Source: an uncultured Oscillospiraceae bacterium (GTDB taxonomy: Bacteria > Bacillota > Clostridia > Oscillospirales > Ruminococcaceae). Taken from it: 9,741 bases of DNA. The stretch is taken from positions 1 to 9,741 of the forward strand of contig UREN01000070.1 in the NCBI GenBank assembly GCA_900546885.1, in the 5' to 3' direction. The notes below the pieces were generated by a model that worked only from the letters and a program-made list of their open reading frames with translations, had not been told where the DNA came from and made no database searches. This document shows positions 6,631-9,741 of this stretch, piece after piece; positions within the stretch are counted from its first letter, which is position 1, and every line of letters starts with the position of its first letter. The position numbers were made by a program, and so were the translations under genes.

Positions 6631-7899
6631 ATGTTTATCGACACCGCAAAAATATTCCTGAAGGCGGGCAAGGGCGGCGATGGCGCCGTTTCGTTCCACC
6701 GGGAAAAATATGTGGCAGCCGGCGGGCCGGACGGCGGCGACGGCGGGCGCGGCGGCAACATTGTGTTTGTGGCCGACCCAAACCTTTCCACCCTGATGGA
6801 TTTCCGCTATAAGCGCAAGTATGCGGCGCCGTGCGGCGAAAACGGCCGCGGCGCGCGCTGCAACGGAAAAAACGCGCAGGACCTTGTCATCCGCGTGCCG
6901 CGCGGCACGCTGGTGAAAGAGGCCGAAAGCGGCCTTGTCATTGCCGACATCTCTACCGACGAGCCCGTGGTGGTGGCAAAGGGCGGCAAGGGCGGCTGGG
7001 GCAACGTGCACTTTGCCACGCCCACGCGGCAAATTCCGCGCTTTGCCAAGCCCGGCCTGCCCGGCGAAGAGCTGGAGGTGCAGCTGGAGCTGAAGCTGAT
7101 TGCCGACGTGGGGCTGATTGGCTTTCCCAATGTGGGCAAATCTACGCTCATCAGCGCCATCAGCGCCGCAAAGCCCAAAATAGCCAATTACCACTTCACC
7201 ACGCTTTCGCCCGTGCTGGGCGTGGTGCGCGTGGGGCCCGAGGCCAGCTTTGTGGCGGCCGACATTCCGGGCCTTATTGAGGGCGCGGCCGACGGCGTGG
7301 GCCTGGGGCACGATTTTCTGCGCCATGTAGAGCGCTGCCGCATGCTGCTGCATGTGGTGGATGTATCTGGCAGCGAAGGGCGGGACCCAAAAGAGGATTT
7401 TGCCGCCATCAATGCAGAGCTGCAGCGCTTTTCGCCGCAGCTTGCCGCGCGCGAGCAGCTGGTGCTGGGCAACAAGTGCGACATTGCCAGCGAAGAGCAG
7501 ATTGCCCGGTTCCGCGCCTTTGTGGAGGGGCAGGGGCTTGCCTTTTTGCCCATTTCGGCGGCGGCCCACACAGGCCTTGCCGGGCTGCCCGGCATGGTGT
7601 ACGAGCGCCTGCGCAGCCTGCCCCCGGTGGTAACCTACCAGCCGGAGTATGTGCGCCCGCAGGCGGCCGAGGGCCCGCGCGCCTTTACGGCGCGCAAGGT
7701 GGCCGAGCACGAGTTTGAGGTGCAGGCCCCCTGGCTGGAGCGCATTTTGGCCGGCAGCGACGTGGACGACTACGAGAGCCTGCAGTATTTCCAGCGCCAG
7801 CTTGCCGATTCCGGCGTGCTGGAAAAGCTGCTGCAGCTGGGCGTGGAAGAGGACGACACCATCCGCATTGGCGAATACGAGTTTGACTATGTGTTCTGA
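6631..7899 (+). CDS. obgE: Obg family GTPase (ribosome assembly / stress)
   Basis: Large-subunit assembly GTPase, 422 residues, with all three Obg domains. The Gly-rich Obg fold (1-159) has KAGKGGDGAVSFHREKY (11-27) and GGPDGGDGGRGG (31-42). The GTPase domain has G1 GFPNVGKST (164-172), G2 TTLSPVLGV (190-198), G3 DIPGLIEGA (211-219), G4 NKCD (281-284) and G5 SAA (309-311). The C-terminal OCT domain (about 350-422) ends GEYEFDYVF. The start at ATG 6631 has AAGGAG at 6619-6624. It follows the rpmA terminator by 35 nt with no convincing promoter, suggesting attenuated readthrough from rplU-rpmA. Its end lies next to mrnC, the Mini-III RNase for 23S rRNA, so the four genes form a 50S biogenesis cluster. 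Confidence 0.97.
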   Translation: MFIDTAKIFLKAGKGGDGAVSFHREKYVAAGGPDGGDGGRGGNIVFVADPNLSTLMDFRYKRKYAAPCGENGRGARCNGKNAQDLVIRVPRGTLVKEAESGLVIADISTDEPVVVAKGGKGGWGNVHFATPTRQIPRFAKPGLPGEELEVQLELKLIADVGLIGFPNVGKSTLISAISAAKPKIANYHFTTLSPVLGVVRVGPEASFVAADIPGLIEGAADGVGLGHDFLRHVERCRMLLHVVDVSGSEGRDPKEDFAAINAELQRFSPQLAAREQLVLGNKCDIASEEQIARFRAFVEGQGLAFLPISAAAHTGLAGLPGMVYERLRSLPPVVTYQPEYVRPQAAEGPRAFTARKVAEHEFEVQAPWLERILAGSDVDDYESLQYFQRQLADSGVLEKLLQLGVEEDDTIRIGEYEFDYVF

Positions 7900-7910
7900 G
7901 CACGGCGAAA

Positions 7911-7916
7911 AGGAGG
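7911..7916 (+). promoter_or_regulatory. Shine-Dalgarno that decides a TTG start for mrnC
   Basis: A perfect AGGAGG sits 8 nt before the in-frame TTG at 7925. The only nearby ATG in frame (7889) lies within obgE and has no comparable ribosome-binding site. Confidence 0.7.
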
Positions 7917-7924
7917 CTGCAGCC

Positions 7925-8380
7925 TTGCAGAATGACAGCGGGCTTTTGCTGTTTGAAAACCTGCGCCCCGGCGCCCCCAGGGTGGATTTGCGCGAAATGT
8001 CGCCCCTGGCGCTGGCCTTTGTGGGCGACGGCGTGTACGAGGTGCTGGTGCGCCGCATGCTGGTAGAGCACACGCGCCTTGGCCCCAACCTTTTGCACCG
8101 GCACACGGTGCGCTTTGTCTCGGCAAAGGGGCAGTGCGCCGCGCTGGAGGCCATTCGGCCCATGCTGACCGAGGCCGAGCAGAACGTGGTGCGCCGCGGG
8201 CAAAACGCCAGCAAGGCCACGGTGGCAAAGCACGCCACCGCGCAGGAATACCGGGCCAGCACCGCCTTTGAGGCCCTGCTGGGCTGGCTGTATTTAAAGG
8301 GCGAGGTGCGCCGCATTGAAGAGCTGTTTGCCGCCGTGTGCCGGGCGGCGGAAAGCGGGGCCGGGCAGGCGCGGCCCTAG
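7925..8380 (+). CDS. mrnC: Mini-ribonuclease III (Mini-III)
   Basis: Double-strand-specific endoribonuclease with an RNase III catalytic domain but no dsRNA-binding domain, known in B. subtilis to mature 23S rRNA ends. The 151-residue product shows the family order: SPLALAFVGDGVYEVLVRRML, with the catalytic-helix Asp and Glu (GDGVYE), then HRHTVRFVSAKGQCAALE, LTEAEQNVVRRGQNA and YRASTAFEALLGWLYLKG with the second acidic site (FEA). TTG 7925 is preferred over ATG 7889 because of the perfectly spaced AGGAGG; the ATG would add 12 residues (MCSEHGEKEAAA) with no family similarity that I recognise and would overlap obgE by 11 nt. In B. subtilis mrnC follows cysS; here it follows obgE after 25 nt, joining two large-subunit biogenesis factors. 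Confidence 0.92.
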   Translation: MQNDSGLLLFENLRPGAPRVDLREMSPLALAFVGDGVYEVLVRRMLVEHTRLGPNLLHRHTVRFVSAKGQCAALEAIRPMLTEAEQNVVRRGQNASKATVAKHATAQEYRASTAFEALLGWLYLKGEVRRIEELFAAVCRAAESGAGQARP

Positions 8381-8396
8381 CGCCGCTGGCCCCACG

Positions 8397-8430
8397 CGGC
8401 CCGGCGGGCGGCAGGGCCTTTGCCGGGCCG
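8397..8430. repeat. Inverted repeat downstream of mrnC
   Basis: CGGCCCGGC (8397-8405) and GCCGGGCCG (8422-8430) are perfect 9-bp complements around a 16-nt loop. It begins 17 nt after the mrnC stop. There is no T-tract on either side, so it is a stable 3' hairpin rather than a clear intrinsic terminator. The rest of 8381-8555 shows no gene on either strand, only this element, the minus-strand terminator and a small hairpin GCCCTG-TTGG-CAGGGC at 8516-8531. Confidence 0.5.
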
Positions 8431-8454
8431 GGCACAGCGCGGGCAAAACGGCAG

Positions 8455-8507
8455 AAAAACAGCGCGTTTTTCCGCCCCGGGGCCGGGGCCAAAAGAAAAA
8501 CACGCTG
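8455..8507 (-). terminator. Intrinsic terminator of the minus-strand small gene
   Basis: Read on the minus strand, CAGCGTGTTTTTC (8507-8495) pairs with GAAAAACGCGCTG (8472-8460) over 13 positions including one G-U, around a GC-rich apical stem (CCCCG/CGGGG), and is followed directly by TTTTT (8459-8455). On the plus strand the same pair has a C-A mismatch and no trailing Ts, so the polarity points to the minus-strand gene ending 48 nt upstream. Confidence 0.7.
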
Positions 8508-8555
8508 CCTTTCGCGCCCTGTTGGCAGGGCCTGTTGTGGCCGCTTGTGCCGCCG

Positions 8556-8708
8556 TTATTTCGTGTGGCAGTTGCTGGCCTTGCCGGAAGCCTTGTTCTC
8601 GGCCTTGTTCGTTGTTTTGTTCACGGTTTTGTTCATGGTTTTGCCGGTGGTTTTATTGCTGGTTTTGTTGTTGGGGTTGCCATACTTGCTGGTTGTTTTG
8701 TTTTCCAT
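8556..8708 (-). CDS. Small basic Asn-Lys-Thr tetrapeptide-repeat protein, unrecognised
   Basis: A 50-residue protein starting MENKTTSKYGNPN and ending SNCHTK. Residues 13-44 are eight consecutive four-residue units of the form x-(N/G)-K-(T/A), so lysine falls at every fourth position from 15 to 43; the first five units end in Thr, the last three in Ala. The composition is extreme: 11 Lys, 10 Asn and 10 Thr, with one acidic residue in the repeats (E37), one more at position 2, and a single Cys (47). There is no signal peptide or membrane segment; it is probably disordered and able to bind nucleic acid or another polyanion (inference). The gene is well supported by a perfect 8-base Shine-Dalgarno match (GGAGGTGA, 8721-8714) 5 nt before the ATG and an intrinsic terminator after the stop. 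It runs opposite to every neighbour. Its A/T-rich Lys and Asn codons differ from the surrounding GC-rich genes. The function is unknown; a DNA-binding spore-core or nucleoid-associated role is only a possibility. Confidence 0.75.
   Translation of the reverse strand: MENKTTSKYGNPNNKTSNKTTGKTMNKTVNKTTNKAENKASGKASNCHTK
8577..8672 (-). repeat. 12-bp periodic tandem repeat inside the small gene
   Basis: Eight 12-bp units encode x-(N/G)-K-(T/A). On the plus strand the core ggttttgtt recurs, diverging toward the 3' end of the gene where AAG replaces AAA for lysine and GCC or GCT replaces ACC for the last residue. Confidence 0.8.
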
Positions 8709-8713
8709 GGTTT

Positions 8714-8722
8714 TCACCTCCC
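8714..8722 (-). promoter_or_regulatory. Shine-Dalgarno of the minus-strand small gene
   Basis: GGGAGGTGA on the minus strand contains GGAGGTGA, complementary to the 3' end of 16S rRNA over eight bases, 5 nt before the ATG at 8708. It is the longest such match in the window. Confidence 0.8.
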
Positions 8723-8730
8723 GTTGTGCT

Positions 8731-8760
8731 TAGTTTGTGCAGGCGGGGGCGCGTTATGCA
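8731..8760 (-). promoter_or_regulatory. Possible forespore (sigma-G-like) promoter for the small gene
   Basis: On the minus strand TGCATA (8760-8755), a 17-bp spacer and CAAACTA (8737-8731) resemble the sigma-G pattern GHATR-N18-CATxHTA, with one -10 mismatch and a spacer one base short. No sigma-A pair is visible there. The predicted start near 8724 leaves a leader of about 16 nt holding the Shine-Dalgarno. Short motifs match by chance, so this is weak. Confidence 0.25.
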
Positions 8761-8776
8761 GCCATTTTTTTCCGGA

Positions 8777-8784
8777 AAGGAGGG
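8777..8784 (+). promoter_or_regulatory. Shine-Dalgarno that supports a GTG start for the methyltransferase
   Basis: AAGGAGGG lies about 10 nt before the GTG at 8794. No ATG in that frame occurs nearby upstream; the ATG at 8756 is in a different frame. Confidence 0.7.
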
Positions 8785-8793
8785 CGCCGCTGC

Positions 8794-9741
8794 GTGCCGG
8801 AACAGACGTATTTTGAAGCGCGCGAGCGCGCGCTGCTGGGCGCGCGCTATGACGAGGTGTACCGCCCGCAGGGCGAGGTGCGCCGCGCGCTGACGCGCAA
8901 CGCGCTGCGCTGCAGCGAGGCGCGCTTTTTGCAGCTGATGGGCCCTTCGGTGTGCCGCGCGCCCTTCTGTGCAGACAGCTTTTACCTGCTGGACGAAACC
9001 GCGCGCCCGGGCAAAAGCCCGCTGTACCACGCGGGCACCTATTATGTGCAGGAGGCCAGCGCCGCCGCGCCCGCGCCCCTTTTGGACGTGCAGCCCGGCC
9101 AGCGCGTGCTGGACATGTGCGCCGCGCCGGGCGGCAAAAGCGCCCAGCTGGCCGGCGCGCTGGGCGGCCGGGGGCTTTTGGTGGCCAACGAATACGACGC
9201 CGCAAGGGCGAATATTTTAAAATCGAACCTGGAGCGCATGGGTGTGGCAAACGCAGTGGTGCTGAACGAGGCGCCCGCGCGCATTGCCGCGGCGCTGCCC
9301 GGCTGGTTTGACAGGGTGCTGGTGGACGCGCCGTGCTCGGGCGAGGGCATGTTCCGCAAAGAGCCGCAGGCCGTGCGCCAGCACAGCCAGGCGCTGGTGC
9401 AGCGCTGCGCCGCGCTGGGCGCGCAGATATTGGACGCCGCGGCCGCCGCGCTGCGGCCGGGCGGGCGCCTTGTGTATTCCACCTGCACCTTTGCCCCCGA
9501 GGAGGACGAGGCGCAGGTGGGCGCGTTTTTGGCGCGCCACGCCGAGTTTTCCACCGTGCCCTGCGGCGTGGGCTTTGGCAGCCCGGGCGAGGCCGCGCGC
9601 TGCGGCGAACACCCGTTTTGCGCGCAGCACACCCGCCGCATCTACCCGTGCCACGGGGGCGAGGGCCATTTTATGGCTGTGCTGGAAAAAAGCGCCGCCG
9701 CGCCCTGGCCGGGCCCCGGCCGGCCGCACGCCGCGCGCACG
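8794..9741 (+). CDS. RsmB/RsmF (NOP2/Sun) family rRNA cytosine-C5 methyltransferase, 3' end outside window
   Basis: SAM-dependent RNA m5C methyltransferase, probably acting on 16S rRNA, in the cytosol. The frame stays open for 316 codons to the window edge. A short N-terminal domain (FEARERALLGARYDEVYR, 7-24) precedes YYVQEASA (83-90), the SAM-binding motif VLDMCAAPGGKS (105-116), acidic motif II (NEYD, 132-135), motif IV DAPCSGEGMFRK (178-189) with C181, and motif VI STCTF (229-233) with the nucleophile C231. GEGHFMAVLEK (289-299) ends the catalytic domain as in RsmF/YebU-type proteins, which continue with a PUA-like domain to about 450 residues; that part is missing here. The GTG start is set by AAGGAGGG at 8777. 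Which cytosine it modifies cannot be told. The minus-strand small gene separates it from mrnC, so it is probably a new transcription unit. Confidence 0.92.
   Translation, partial: MPEQTYFEARERALLGARYDEVYRPQGEVRRALTRNALRCSEARFLQLMGPSVCRAPFCADSFYLLDETARPGKSPLYHAGTYYVQEASAAAPAPLLDVQPGQRVLDMCAAPGGKSAQLAGALGGRGLLVANEYDAARANILKSNLERMGVANAVVLNEAPARIAAALPGWFDRVLVDAPCSGEGMFRKEPQAVRQHSQALVQRCAALGAQILDAAAAALRPGGRLVYSTCTFAPEEDEAQVGAFLARHAEFSTVPCGVGFGSPGEAARCGEHPFCAQHTRRIYPCHGGEGHFMAVLEKSAAAPWPGPGRPHAART

Noticed and set aside
6271..8316. Long minus-strand open frame (681 codons) opposite obgE and mrnC
   Set aside because: Codon-position GC bias keeps this frame open; both plus-strand genes are complete and conserved, and the antisense product has no recognisable motif.
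8577..8672. The 12-bp periodic sequence as a CRISPR-like or satellite array
   Set aside because: No spacers, units too short, and the period is explained by a tetrapeptide repeat in a frame with full gene signals.
8338..8733. Plus-strand frame with a very hydrophobic C-terminus (Leu/Val-rich), looking like a small membrane protein
   Set aside because: The hydrophobic stretch is exactly the reverse of the Asn-Lys-Thr repeats (AAA read as TTT, AAC as GTT). The plus frame overlaps mrnC and has no good ribosome-binding site, whereas the minus strand has both a perfect SD and a terminator.

Overview
The window is a GC-rich stretch of chromosome with densely packed, nearly all forward-strand housekeeping genes. 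Firmicutes-type gene content (a YfmF/YfmH M16 pair, Mini-III RNase, VanY-type carboxypeptidase, strong AGGAGG ribosome-binding sites) combined with high GC suggests a GC-rich clostridial lineage such as Oscillospiraceae/Ruminococcaceae (Faecalibacterium/Gemmiger-like). This placement is inference from gene content and base composition; no rRNA or tRNA is present to anchor it.

Layout. (1) 1-972: 3' part of a membrane-anchored D,D-carboxypeptidase, its start lying upstream of the window. (2) 1039-5741: a tightly coupled group yfmF-yfmH-lgt-folD, with an 11-nt overlap, a 4-nt overlap and a 22-23-nt gap: an M16 pseudo-peptidase plus active M16 peptidase, prolipoprotein diacylglyceryl transferase with an unusual Ala/Glu/Pro tail, and the folate enzyme FolD. 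(3) 5742-5969: an intergenic region with a 31-bp-period direct repeat containing T7 runs, a good sigma-A promoter and a structured leader before ribosomal protein L21. (4) 5970-8380: rplU-rpmA, a strong intrinsic terminator, then obgE and mrnC: large-subunit proteins followed by two large-subunit assembly/processing factors. (5) 8381-8793: an apparently gene-poor gap that holds a 50-residue minus-strand gene with its own perfect Shine-Dalgarno and an intrinsic terminator; it encodes a highly basic Asn-Lys-Thr tetrapeptide-repeat protein. (6) 8794-end: an RsmB/RsmF-type 5-methylcytosine rRNA methyltransferase starting at GTG, cut by the window edge.

The functional themes are cell-envelope maturation (carboxypeptidase, Lgt) and ribosome biogenesis (L21, L27, Obg, Mini-III, rRNA methyltransferase, and possibly EF-P modification-associated YfmFH). 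The most unusual items are the hidden repeat-protein gene at 8556-8708(-), the L27 gene lacking both the Firmicutes N-terminal extension and its usual neighbouring protease gene, and the paired repeat upstream of the rplU promoter. I found no mobile element, CRISPR array, tRNA or rRNA.
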